Below, piece after piece: positions 54,041-62,424 of a DNA stretch of 64,000 nt. The stretch is from the NCBI RefSeq assembly GCF_024753245.1, contig NZ_JANUGX010000018.1, forward strand, positions 1 through 64,000. The letters are read 5' to 3'. Positions within the stretch are counted from its first letter, which is position 1. Each line of letters begins with the position of its first letter. Made by a program: the position numbers and the translations under genes. The notes under the pieces are model-generated. The model saw nothing but the letters and a program-made list of their open reading frames with translations. It was not told the DNA's origin and ran no database searches. This DNA is from Massilia norwichensis. GTDB taxonomy: Bacteria > Pseudomonadota > Gammaproteobacteria > Burkholderiales > Burkholderiaceae_D.

Positions 54041-55495
54041 ATGCTGAACCTGAAAGATCCCTCCCTGCTGCGCCAGCAAGCCTACATCGACGGCGAATGG
54101 TGCGATGCCATCGAAGGCCAGACCGTGGCGGTGACCAATCCCGCCACCGGCGAATCGCTGGGCACGGTACCGCACATGGGCGCGCAAGAAACGCGCCGCG
54201 CCATCGAAGCCGCGAACGCCGCCTGGCCGGCATGGCGCAAGAAGACCGCGCGCGAACGCGCCCTCATCCTGCGCAAGTGGAACGACCTGATGCTGGAAAA
54301 CGCAGACGACCTGGCCGCCATCATGACCGCGGAACAGGGCAAGCCGCTGGCGGAAGCTAAGGGCGAAGTGAGCTACGCCGCCTCCTTCTTCGAATGGTTC
54401 GGGGAACAAGCCAAGCGCATCGAAGGCGACGTGCTGGAGTCGCCCGCGCGCGACCGCCGCCTGATCGTGACCAAGGAGCCGATCGGCGTCTGCGCCGCCA
54501 TCACGCCGTGGAACTTCCCGTCCGCGATGATCACCCGCAAGGTCGCCCCGGCCCTGGCCGCCGGCTGCCCGATCGTACTGAAGCCCGCCGAACTGACGCC
54601 CTACTCCGCGCTGGCCCTGGCCGTGCTGGCCGAACGCGCGGGCGTGCCGAAGGGTGTGTTCTCGGTGGTGATCGGCGATGCGAAAGCGATCGGCGCCGAG
54701 ATGTGCGCCAATCCGATCGTGCGCAAACTCAGCTTCACGGGCTCGACCCCGGTCGGCCGCCTGCTGATGGAGCAATGCGCACCGACGGTCAAGAAATTGT
54801 CGCTGGAACTGGGCGGCAATGCTTCCTTCATCGTGTTCGACGATGCCGACCTCGACGCCGCAGTCGAAGGCGCGGTCGCCTCCAAATACCGCAATGCCGG
54901 CCAGACCTGCGTCTGCGCCAACCGCATCTACGTGCAGGATGGCGTCTACGACGAATTCGCGCGCCGCTTCACGGAAAAGGTCAAGGCGCTGAAAGTCGGC
55001 AACGGCATGGAGCCGGGCGTGAACCAGGGTCCGCTGATCGAAGACAAGGCCATCGTCAAAGTCGAGAATCACATCGCCGACGCGTTGTCCAAGGGCGCGC
55101 GCCTGCTTACCGGCGGCAAGCGCCACGAACTGGGCCACAGCTTCTTCCAGCCGACCGTGCTGGCCGATGTGACGCCCGACATGCTGGTCTCGGAAGAAGA
55201 GACCTTCGGTCCGGTGGCGCCGCTGTTCCGCTTCAAGACCGAGGAAGAAGTGATCGCCCTGGCCAACAACACCGAATTCGGCCTGGCTTCCTACTTCTAC
55301 GCGCGCGACATCAACCGCGTGTGGCGCGTGGCGGAGAGAATCGAGACCGGCATGGTGGGCGTGAACACCGGCCTGATCTCGAACGAGATCGCCCCCTTCG
55401 GCGGCGTGAAGCAGTCCGGCCTGGGCCGCGAAGGCTCGAAGTACGGCATGGACGACTACCTGGTCATCAAGTACATCTGCCTCGGAGGCATGTAA
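54041..55495 (+). CDS. gabD: Succinate-semialdehyde dehydrogenase (NADP)
   Basis: 484 residues. Oxidises succinate semialdehyde, the transamination product of GABA, to succinate. AITPWNFPSAMITRKVAPALAAGCPIVLKPAELTPYSA-type cofactor region, Glu in LSLELGGNA, the catalytic Cys in NAGQTCVCANR and FGGVKQSGLGREG near the end match GabD. GAGGAAA precedes the ATG. It fits as the last step that carries putrescine carbon to the TCA cycle and the sucCD enzyme found earlier. An unknown small protein follows after two bases. Confidence 0.9.
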   Translation: MLNLKDPSLLRQQAYIDGEWCDAIEGQTVAVTNPATGESLGTVPHMGAQETRRAIEAANAAWPAWRKKTARERALILRKWNDLMLENADDLAAIMTAEQGKPLAEAKGEVSYAASFFEWFGEQAKRIEGDVLESPARDRRLIVTKEPIGVCAAITPWNFPSAMITRKVAPALAAGCPIVLKPAELTPYSALALAVLAERAGVPKGVFSVVIGDAKAIGAEMCANPIVRKLSFTGSTPVGRLLMEQCAPTVKKLSLELGGNASFIVFDDADLDAAVEGAVASKYRNAGQTCVCANRIYVQDGVYDEFARRFTEKVKALKVGNGMEPGVNQGPLIEDKAIVKVENHIADALSKGARLLTGGKRHELGHSFFQPTVLADVTPDMLVSEEETFGPVAPLFRFKTEEEVIALANNTEFGLASYFYARDINRVWRVAERIETGMVGVNTGLISNEIAPFGGVKQSGLGREGSKYGMDDYLVIKYICLGGM

Positions 55496-55497
55496 AC

Positions 55498-55866
55498 ATG
55501 AACGGCGACGACCCGTTCGAGTTCGTGCAGGATGCGCCGCTCTTCATCGTGCCGCGCACCCTGGAACAGCTGCGCGCTTTCCGGGAGGGGCCGAAGCTGG
55601 CCGACCTGCCGGGCGTGAACCCGTCGCCGGAGCGTGAACGGCTGGCCGTGGTGCTGGACGACCTGGCCACGCGTTTGCTGGCCGGGGGCGAGGCGCATCC
55701 GACCAAGTTCTGGGTGTTGAAGCAGTTCCAGGAATCGCTGGAGATTGTCGAGGGCGAGGATACCGAGGCGCGCGAGCACTTCGGTATGGAGCTCGAGCGC
55801 TTGATGGAGATACTTGGGATTGGGAGTTCGGATGGGGTGCTGACGCACTATTTGGGCGGGGTGTAG
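55498..55866 (+). CDS. Small acidic protein after gabD, unknown function
   Basis: 122 residues, acidic, soluble and helix-rich (PRTLEQLRAFREG, ERLAVVLDDLATRLLAGG, LKQFQESLEIVEGEDTEAREHFGMELERLMEILG). It starts two bases after the gabD stop, so it is probably co-transcribed. No named family recognised with confidence. It ends one base before the stop of the convergent pyrophosphohydrolase gene. Confidence 0.65.
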   Translation: MNGDDPFEFVQDAPLFIVPRTLEQLRAFREGPKLADLPGVNPSPERERLAVVLDDLATRLLAGGEAHPTKFWVLKQFQESLEIVEGEDTEAREHFGMELERLMEILGIGSSDGVLTHYLGGV

Positions 55867-55867
55867 C

Positions 55868-56221
55868 CTACTTTTTGTAGTCGTCATACTTGCGCGCATC
55901 CCCGCGCACCAGCTCCGCCGGATACTTGGCCCGGTTGAGCACCATCTTCTCCTGCACCGCCGACAACAAATCGACGTCGAGCTTGTCGGCCAGCCGCACC
56001 AGGTACACCAGCACGTCGGCCATCTCGTGCCGCACTTCCTGCAGTTTCCCGGGACCGAGTTCCTCGGCGCGGCCATGCTGCAGCCACTGGAAGTGCTCCA
56101 GCAGCTCGGCCGCTTCCACCGTCAAGGCCGAGGCCAGGTTTTTCGGTGTGTGGAACTGGTCCCAGTCGCGCTCGTCGACGAACTGGCGCACCAGGTCGCG
56201 CAGCTGCAGCAGATCGCTCAC
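55868..56221 (-). CDS. MazG-like nucleotide pyrophosphohydrolase
   Basis: 117 residues. The all-alpha NTP pyrophosphatase fold is shown by LASALTVEAAELLEHFQW and EMADVLVYLVRLADKL (E-x-x-E and E-x-x-D metal sites). Relatives remove non-canonical dNTPs or hydrolyse dCTP. Its start overlaps the stop of the carbonic anhydrase gene by four bases. Confidence 0.88.
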   Translation of the reverse strand: MSDLLQLRDLVRQFVDERDWDQFHTPKNLASALTVEAAELLEHFQWLQHGRAEELGPGKLQEVRHEMADVLVYLVRLADKLDVDLLSAVQEKMVLNRAKYPAELVRGDARKYDDYKK

Positions 56222-56892
56222 GCCGGGGTCCAGCCTTCCGCGTAGCGCTCAAGCAGCGCATCGTATTTCTGCGTCAGTTCCTCGGCGTTCGAGACGGTCA
56301 TGCCGAGGTCGCGCAGCAGGCCGTCCTTCAGGCCGTACACCCAGCTGTGAATCGTCAGTTCCTGGCCGCGGTCCCAGGCATCCTGTACCACCGTGGTCTG
56401 GGCGCAATTGATCACCTGCTCGGCCACGTTCAGCTCGACCAGGCGGTCGTGGGCCTCGGTGGGCTGGACGATCTCGCCCAGGTAGCGGCCGTGCTTGTGC
56501 TTGACGTCCTGCACGTGGCGCAGCCAGTTGTCGGTCAGGCCGACCCGGCGTCCGGTGAGGGCCGCATGCACGCCGCCGCAGCCGTAATGGCCGCAGACGA
56601 TGACGTGTTTTACCTTCAGCACATCGATGGCGAACTGCAGCACCGACAGGCTGTTCAGGTCCGAGTGCACCACCACGTTCGCCACATTGCGATGGACGAA
56701 CATCTCGCCCGGCATCATGCCCAGCAGTTCATTCGCAGGCACGCGGCTGTCCGAGCAGCCGATCCACATGTATTCCGGGGCCTGCTGTGCGGCCAGCGAC
56801 TTGAAGAAGTCGGGCTGCTTGGCGACGACCGATTCCGCCCAGGCGCGGTTTTTGGCGAACAGTTCCCGGGTGATGGGTTTTGAATTAGGCAT
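56218..56892 (-). CDS. can: Beta-class carbonic anhydrase
   Basis: 224 residues. It interconverts CO2 and bicarbonate. Zinc ligands appear in MWIGCSDSRVPAN (Cys and Asp) and VCGHYGCGGVHAAL (His and Cys). The N-terminal KPITRELFAKNRAWAESV and length match E. coli Can. The ATG at 56892 was chosen; the extended frame would overlap the dnaJ terminator. The pyrophosphohydrolase gene overlaps its stop. Confidence 0.95.
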   Translation of the reverse strand: MPNSKPITRELFAKNRAWAESVVAKQPDFFKSLAAQQAPEYMWIGCSDSRVPANELLGMMPGEMFVHRNVANVVVHSDLNSLSVLQFAIDVLKVKHVIVCGHYGCGGVHAALTGRRVGLTDNWLRHVQDVKHKHGRYLGEIVQPTEAHDRLVELNVAEQVINCAQTTVVQDAWDRGQELTIHSWVYGLKDGLLRDLGMTVSNAEELTQKYDALLERYAEGWTPA

Positions 56893-56904
56893 CTGATTCT
56901 TTCG

Positions 56905-56940
56905 AAAAAAAACCGCTGGGACTTGCGCCATCCAGCGGTT
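56905..56940 (-). terminator. Intrinsic terminator after dnaJ
   Basis: On the minus strand AACCGCTGG (56940-56932) pairs with CCAGCGGTT (56919-56911), followed by a T run through 56905. It starts 10 bases after the dnaJ stop. Confidence 0.9.
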
Positions 56941-56949
56941 ATCGACTTC

Positions 56950-58074
56950 TTACTCGAAGAAGTCCTTCACTTTGTCCATCCAGCCCTTGCTTTGCGGGCT
57001 GTGCTTCGAGCCGCCTTCCTTGGTCAGGCGGTCGAATTCCTTGAGCAGGTCTTTCTGCTTGTCGGTGAGCTTGACCGGGGTCTCGACCACGACGTGGCAG
57101 AACAGGTCGCCCGCATAGCCGGAGCGCACGCCCTTCACGCCCTTGCCTTTCAAGCGGAAGGTCTTGCCGGTCTGGGTGCCTTCGGGGATGGTGAAGGACA
57201 CCTTGCCACCCAGGGTCGGGACTTCGATCTCGCCGCCCAGTGCCGCCTTGGTGAAGGAGATCGGCATTTCGCAATGCAGGTCGTCGCCTTCGCGCTGGAA
57301 CACTTCGTGCGGCTTGATGTGGATCTCGACGTACAGGTCGCCCGGCGGCCCGCCGTTGGTGCCCGGCTCGCCGTTGCCCGAGGAGCGGATCCGCATGCCG
57401 TTGTCGATACCGGCCGGGATCTTGACTTCCAGGGTCTTGTTGCGCTTGATGCGTCCGGCGCCGCCGCAGGCTGCGCAGGGTTCCGGAATGATCTTGCCGC
57501 TGCCGTGGCACTTCGGGCAGGTCTGCTGGATCGAGAAGAAGCCCTGCTGCATGCGCACCTGGCCGTGGCCGGCGCAGGTCGAGCAGGTCACAGGCTGGGT
57601 GCCGGGCTTGGCGCCGCTGCCGTGGCAGGTGTCGCACTTGTCCCAGCTCGGCACGCGGATCGTCGTGTCGAAGCCGCTGGCTGCCTGCTCCAACGTGATC
57701 TCGAGGTTGTAGCGCAGGTCGGCGCCGCGGTACACCTGCGGGCCCGAGCTACGGCCGCGTCCACCGCCGAAGATATCGCCGAAGATGTCGCCGAAGGCAT
57801 CGCCGAAACCGCCGGCGCCGAAGCCGCCGCCGCCCATGCCGCTGTTCGGATCGACGCCTGCGTGACCGTAGCGGTCATACGCTTCGCGCTTTTCCGGATT
57901 GGTCAGCATCTCGTAGGCTTCCTTGACCTCCTTGAACTTCTCCTCCGCTTCCTTGTTGTCCGGGTTGCGGTCGGGGTGGTACTTCATCGCGAGCTTGCGA
58001 TAAGACTTCTTGATCTCGTCTTCCGACGCAGTCTTGGCGACCCCGAGGATCTCGTAAAAATCACGCTTTGCCAT
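56950..58074 (-). CDS. dnaJ: Co-chaperone DnaJ
   Basis: 374 residues. The J domain carries the HPD motif (KYHPDRN) near residue 31, then the Gly/Phe-rich region, four CxxCxGxG zinc repeats ([32 protein letters not shown]) and the C-terminal substrate-binding domain. It stimulates DnaK ATPase and delivers substrates. It is downstream of dnaK, separated by a terminator-like hairpin. Confidence 0.98.
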   Translation of the reverse strand: MAKRDFYEILGVAKTASEDEIKKSYRKLAMKYHPDRNPDNKEAEEKFKEVKEAYEMLTNPEKREAYDRYGHAGVDPNSGMGGGGFGAGGFGDAFGDIFGDIFGGGRGRSSGPQVYRGADLRYNLEITLEQAASGFDTTIRVPSWDKCDTCHGSGAKPGTQPVTCSTCAGHGQVRMQQGFFSIQQTCPKCHGSGKIIPEPCAACGGAGRIKRNKTLEVKIPAGIDNGMRIRSSGNGEPGTNGGPPGDLYVEIHIKPHEVFQREGDDLHCEMPISFTKAALGGEIEVPTLGGKVSFTIPEGTQTGKTFRLKGKGVKGVRSGYAGDLFCHVVVETPVKLTDKQKDLLKEFDRLTKEGGSKHSPQSKGWMDKVKDFFE

Positions 58075-58116
58075 TTGTCGGCACCTTGCTGTCTACTGAA
58101 ACTGAACTGTCTGTGC

Positions 58117-58157
58117 AAAAAAACCGAGCCGGGCACCAGAAGGCTGCATCGGCTCGG
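58117..58157 (-). terminator. Intrinsic terminator or attenuator after dnaK
   Basis: On the minus strand CCGAGCC (58157-58151) pairs with GGCTCGG (58130-58124) around a 20-base loop, followed by seven T. It could lower dnaJ expression relative to dnaK. Confidence 0.7.
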
Positions 58158-58217
58158 GAGATTCCGCGAGGATGGCGGGATGCCGCACCGGCCATCCCTT
58201 AACCCTCTATTTTGACA

Positions 58218-60161
58218 TTACTTGGCGTCTTTGACTTCCTTGAAGTCGGCGTCGACCACGTCATCGTCGGCCTTGGCGCCCGATTCAGCACCCGGCTGTT
58301 GCGCGCCAGCCGCACCTGCCGCGCCAGCTTGCTGGCCCTGCATGTCGGCGTACATCTTCTCGCCCAGCTTTTGCGCAGCGGTCGACAGCGCGGCCACCTT
58401 GGCGTCGATCTCGGCCTTGTCGCCCGATTTGATCGAGGCTTCCAGGTCGCTGATCGCAGCTTCGATCTTTTCCTTCTCGCCGCCTTCCAGCTTGTCGCCG
58501 TATTCGGTCAGGGACTTGCGGGTCGAGTGCACCAGCGCGTCGGCCTGGTTGCGCGACTCGGCCAGTTCCTTGACCTTCTTGTCTTCTTCCGCGTTCAGCT
58601 CGGCGTCCTTCACCATCTTCTGGATCTCGTCTTCCGACAGGCCCGAGTTCGCCTTGATGGTGATCTTGTTTTCCTTGCCGGTGGCCTTGTCCTTGGCGCC
58701 CACGTGCAGGATGCCGTTGGCGTCGATGTCGAAGGTCACTTCGATCTGCGGGGTGCCGCGCGGTGCCGGCGGGATGCCTTCCAGGTTGAATTCGCCCAGG
58801 CCCTTGTTGCCCGCTGCGATTTCACGCTCGCCCTGGTAGACCTTGATGGTCACCGCCGGCTGGTTGTCGTCGGCGGTCGAGAACACCTGCGAGAACTTGG
58901 TCGGGATCGTGGTGTTCTTGTGGATCATCTTGGTCATCACGCCGCCCAGGGTTTCGATACCCAGCGACAGCGGGGTCACGTCCAGCAGCAGCAGGTCCTT
59001 GCGGTCGCCGGCCAGCACCGAGCCCTGGATCGCAGCGCCGACAGCGACTGCCTCGTCCGGGTTCACGTCCTTGCGCGGATCCTTGCCGAAGAACTCTTTA
59101 ACTTTCTCCTGCACCTTCGGCATACGGGTCATGCCGCCGACCAGGATGATGTCGTCGATGTCCGACACCTTCACGCCCGCATCCTTGATGGCGACGCGGC
59201 ACGGCTCGATGGTCTTGTTGATCAGTTCTTCAACCAGCGACTCCAGCTTGGCGCGGGTGATCTTCAGGTTCAGGTGGACCGGCGCGCCGTTCGCCATGGC
59301 GATGTACGGCTCGTTGATCTCGGTCTGCTGCGAGGACGACAGCTCGATCTTCGCGCGCTCGGCCGAAGCCTTGATGCGCTGCAGGGCGATCGGGTCCTTC
59401 GACAGGTCCAGGCCGTTGATCTTCTTGAACTCGTCGATGATGTAGTCGATGATGCGCTGGTCGAAGTCTTCGCCGCCCAGGAAGGTGTCGCCGTTGGTCG
59501 ACAGCACTTCGAACTGCTTCTCGCCATCGACGTCGGCGATCTCGATGATCGACACGTCGAAGGTGCCGCCGCCGAGGTCATACACGGCGATCTTGCGGTC
59601 GCCCTTGTCGGTCTTGTCCAGGCCGAATGCCAGCGCAGCCGCGGTCGGCTCGTTGATGATGCGCTTGACGTCCAGGCCGGCGATGCGGCCGGCGTCCTTG
59701 GTTGCCTGGCGCTGCGAGTCGTTGAAGTAAGCCGGCACGGTGATCACGGCTTCGGTGACTTCTTCGCCCAGGTAGTCCTCGGCGGTCTTCTTCATCTTGC
59801 GCAGCACTTCGGCCGAGATCTGCGGCGGTGCCAGCTTCTTGTCACGCACGCCGACCCAGGCATCGCCGTTGTCGGCCTTGGTGATCTGGTACGGCATCAG
59901 CGAGATGTCCTTCTGGACTTCCTTCTCGTCGAACTTGCGGCCGATCAGGCGCTTGACTGCGAACAGGGTGTTCTTCGGGTTGGTCACGGCCTGGCGCTTG
60001 GCCGGCGCGCCGACGAGAATCTCGCCGTCTTCCTGGTAAGCGATGATGGAAGGCGTGGTGCGCGCGCCTTCAGCATTTTCGATGACCTTGGGCTGACCAT
60101 TTTCCATGATCGCCACGCAGGAGTTGGTGGTGCCCAGGTCGATACCGATGATTCTGCCCAT
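58218..60161 (-). CDS. dnaK: Chaperone DnaK (Hsp70)
   Basis: 647 residues. [17 protein letters not shown] at the N-terminus, the ATPase motifs [29 protein letters not shown] and [11 protein letters not shown], the linker [15 protein letters not shown], and a C-terminal lid ending in acidic EESGAK-like/DDDVVDADF residues. Full length, no breaks. It sits between grpE and dnaJ; 94 bases separate it from grpE. Confidence 0.98.
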   Translation of the reverse strand: MGRIIGIDLGTTNSCVAIMENGQPKVIENAEGARTTPSIIAYQEDGEILVGAPAKRQAVTNPKNTLFAVKRLIGRKFDEKEVQKDISLMPYQITKADNGDAWVGVRDKKLAPPQISAEVLRKMKKTAEDYLGEEVTEAVITVPAYFNDSQRQATKDAGRIAGLDVKRIINEPTAAALAFGLDKTDKGDRKIAVYDLGGGTFDVSIIEIADVDGEKQFEVLSTNGDTFLGGEDFDQRIIDYIIDEFKKINGLDLSKDPIALQRIKASAERAKIELSSSQQTEINEPYIAMANGAPVHLNLKITRAKLESLVEELINKTIEPCRVAIKDAGVKVSDIDDIILVGGMTRMPKVQEKVKEFFGKDPRKDVNPDEAVAVGAAIQGSVLAGDRKDLLLLDVTPLSLGIETLGGVMTKMIHKNTTIPTKFSQVFSTADDNQPAVTIKVYQGEREIAAGNKGLGEFNLEGIPPAPRGTPQIEVTFDIDANGILHVGAKDKATGKENKITIKANSGLSEDEIQKMVKDAELNAEEDKKVKELAESRNQADALVHSTRKSLTEYGDKLEGGEKEKIEAAISDLEASIKSGDKAEIDAKVAALSTAAQKLGEKMYADMQGQQAGAAGAAGAQQPGAESGAKADDDVVDADFKEVKDAK

Positions 60162-60255
60162 AATATTTGTCCTTTTTAGTACTTAGTTTTCAGATGTGTC
60201 GAATATAGGGAAAGACTGCGTGCTTTCAAGAGCCAAGCGTTAGCGTCAGCAACAT

Positions 60256-60813
60256 TTATTTCGGTTGTGCAGCAGTCACGATGGCCGGACGCAGCAGGCG
60301 GTCGGCGATCATGTAACCTTTTTGCAACACTGCCACGACGGTGTTCGCTTCCTGCTCCGAAGGCACGACGGCCACGGCCTGGTGCTTGTTCGGGTCCAGC
60401 TTGTCGCCCGCCTGCGGCATCACTTCGACCAGGCGGTTCTTTTCAAACGCAGCGGTCAGCTGCTTGAGGGTCATTTCGACACCTTCCTTGATCGATTCCA
60501 CGGTGGGGGCTTCGACCTTCAGTGCCATCTCGAGGCTGTCGCGCACCGGTACCATGGCCTCGGCAAAGCTTTCGATCGCAAATTTGTGGGCCTTGCTCAC
60601 GTCTTCCTGGGCGCGGCGGCGGATATTTTCCGCATCGGCTTTCGCGCGCATGAAGGCGTCGTGCATCTCGGCCAGCTTGGCTTCGGTGGCGCTCAGCTGT
60701 TCTTCGAGGCTGGACTCCGTCGACTGTGCCTGACCCGCGTTGGCTGCACCGGCATTCGCGGCAGCATCGGTTTCAGGTTGGTTGGATACCTCTTGGTTTT
60801 CTTGGTCTTGCAT
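60256..60813 (-). CDS. grpE: Nucleotide exchange factor GrpE
   Basis: 185 residues. It drives ADP release from DnaK. The acidic Ala/Gln-rich N-terminus, the long coiled coil ([35 protein letters not shown]) and the C-terminal beta domain ([40 protein letters not shown]) match. The ATG MQDQEN was chosen; a longer frame runs into the promoter region. A perfect sigma-32 promoter precedes it. Confidence 0.95.
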   Translation of the reverse strand: MQDQENQEVSNQPETDAAANAGAANAGQAQSTESSLEEQLSATEAKLAEMHDAFMRAKADAENIRRRAQEDVSKAHKFAIESFAEAMVPVRDSLEMALKVEAPTVESIKEGVEMTLKQLTAAFEKNRLVEVMPQAGDKLDPNKHQAVAVVPSEQEANTVVAVLQKGYMIADRLLRPAIVTAAQPK

Positions 60814-60880
60814 CGAAAAAACTCCTAGAATCAAGGACTTGGCTGATTGGTTGACTTGTCCTGCTTATCATACGGGCCCC

Positions 60881-60908
60881 ATATGGGGCGTTCCCCTACG
60901 TTTTCAAG
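60881..60908 (-). promoter_or_regulatory. Sigma-32 heat-shock promoter of grpE
   Basis: On the minus strand CTTGAAA (60908-60902), a 13-base spacer, then CCCCATAT (60888-60881) match the sigma-32 consensus CTTGAAA-N11-16-CCCCATNT at every position. The start would be about 60-70 bases before the grpE ATG and should drive grpE, dnaK and dnaJ. Confidence 0.9.
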
Positions 60909-61030
60909 GGGAATTGCAAGTCAAACACGTGCATACCGCGTCATTTTTTGTTACAAGATTTACGCGGCAGCAGAACCCGTCAGCCATAGGCCGTTTTACC
61001 ATGTTTCTAAATTGAAACAGGGGGAAGATC

Positions 61031-61138
61031 ATGAGATTGCATCTGATCAGTGGCGCCGTGCTGGTCTGGACCGCCCTTGCGCTGGCAGCGATCTGCCTGG
61101 CGGAACTCGGCGCGACGCCGCAAAACGTGCCATTTTAG
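61031..61138 (+). CDS. Possible 35-residue membrane peptide
   Basis: ATG preceded by GGGGGAAG at good spacing, then MRLHLISGAVLVWTALALAA and a short polar tail ending NVPF. A single hydrophobic helix suggests a small inner-membrane peptide. It lies in the gap between the divergent heat-shock promoter and hemH, and ends 13 bases before family B repeat copy 3. Coding status is supported only by the ribosome site and hydrophobic pattern. Confidence 0.4.
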   Translation: MRLHLISGAVLVWTALALAAICLAELGATPQNVPF

Positions 61139-61151
61139 CAGTTTCGTGTGC

Positions 61152-61217
61152 GTGGGCATGGGATGCCCACCCTACGGTAGCGAGCGTTCAATGCAGGGCG
61201 GGCTCCCCGAGCCCGCG
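61152..61217. repeat. Family B palindromic repeat, copy 3 (diverged)
   Basis: Left arm 61152-61175 (GTGGGCATGGGATGCCCACC...) and a degenerate right arm 61194-61217 (CAGGGCGGGCTCCCCGAGCC...). Each arm keeps its own inner pairing though the two arms no longer match perfectly. It lies between the small peptide frame and the hemH stop. Confidence 0.75.
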
Positions 61218-61229
61218 CAGGCAGCGTGT

Positions 61230-62333
61230 TTAAGCGCCCAGGCGTGCCGCGTGTTCGCGGGCCACTTCCGCATCCTTGCGCTGGGCCTCGCGCTGGGACG
61301 GGCTCATCATCGTAGGCCAGCCGATCAGGTGCTGTTCGGCGATCTCCGCCAAACCCGTGATCCAGACCGGGTTGTCGTTCAGGCAGGGAATGTAGTGGTA
61401 TTCCTGACCGCCATTCGCCTCGAAATCGTGGCGCACTTCCATATTGATCTCTTCCAGCGTCTCCAGGCAGTCGCTGGTAAAGCCCGGGCACATCACGTCG
61501 ATGCGCTTGACGCCTTCTCGCGCCAGTTGCTGCACGGTGGGCGCGGTGTAGGGCTGGAGCCACTCGGCGCGTCCAAAGCGTGACTGGAAGGTGACCACGT
61601 ACTGGTCCGGCGACAGGCGCAGGCGCGCCGCCAGCAGGCGTCCGGTGCGCTGGCATTCGCAATAATAGGGGTCGCCCAGCATCAGGGTGCGCTTGGGCAC
61701 GCCGTGGAAGCTCATCACCAGTCTTTCGCCGCGTCCGTGGGTTTCCCAGTAATCGAGCACCGAATCGGCCAGCGCCTCGATATAGCCTTCGTGATCGTGG
61801 TAGTGCTTCACCAGGCGCAGTTCCGGGATATTGCGCACCTGGCGGTAGTGGGCATACACGGCATCCCAGATCGAGGCGGTGGTGGTGCCCGAGTACTGCG
61901 GGTAGGCCGGCAGCACCACGATGCGGTCGATGCCGCGCGCCTTGAGCTCGTCGAGCACCTGCGGCAGTGGCGGCGAGCCATAGCGCATCGCCATCGCCAC
62001 CTCGACATCCTCGTGGCCGCGCTCGCCCAGCAACTCCTGCAGCTTGCTGGCCTGGCGCGCCGTGTACACCTTCAGCGGCGAACCTTCGCGGGTCCAGATC
62101 ATCGCGTATTTCTGCGCCGATTTGCCCGAGCGGAAAGGCAGAATGACCAGTTTCAGGATCAGGTTCCAGATCGCGCGCGGGATCTCGACCACGCGCGGGT
62201 CGGACAGGAATTCCTTCAGATAGCGCCGCACCGCCTTGCGCGTGGGCGCGTCCGGCGTGCCGAGGTTGACCAGCACGACGGCGCTCTTGGCGATCGTGCC
62301 ATGGGTGTGAGGCGGTTCTTTTCGGAATGGCAT
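61230..62333 (-). CDS. hemH: Ferrochelatase
   Basis: 367 residues. It inserts Fe2+ into protoporphyrin IX at the end of heme synthesis. VVLVNLGTPDAPT near residue 20, LPAYPQYSGTTTASIWD, the active-site His in MSFHGVPKRTL, CPGFTSDCLETLEEI and the C-terminal end are standard. A GGEYHYIPCLND-like segment holds the conserved Glu. It follows recN on the same strand and lies upstream of the heat-shock locus, as in many Burkholderiales. Confidence 0.96.
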   Translation of the reverse strand: MPFRKEPPHTHGTIAKSAVVLVNLGTPDAPTRKAVRRYLKEFLSDPRVVEIPRAIWNLILKLVILPFRSGKSAQKYAMIWTREGSPLKVYTARQASKLQELLGERGHEDVEVAMAMRYGSPPLPQVLDELKARGIDRIVVLPAYPQYSGTTTASIWDAVYAHYRQVRNIPELRLVKHYHDHEGYIEALADSVLDYWETHGRGERLVMSFHGVPKRTLMLGDPYYCECQRTGRLLAARLRLSPDQYVVTFQSRFGRAEWLQPYTAPTVQQLAREGVKRIDVMCPGFTSDCLETLEEINMEVRHDFEANGGQEYHYIPCLNDNPVWITGLAEIAEQHLIGWPTMMSPSQREAQRKDAEVAREHAARLGA

Positions 62334-62424
62334 AACAGGACAAGGGCGGCTCGGGGACCATCATTATAGATGGGCCCCGTAGCGCTGCCGATTAGATATT
62401 TACGATCGCGCCGATAGGGGCGCT

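Noticed and set aside
58212..60179. Plus-strand frame of 655 codons opposite dnaK
   Set aside because: Antisense shadow of a highly conserved gene; no domain recognised.
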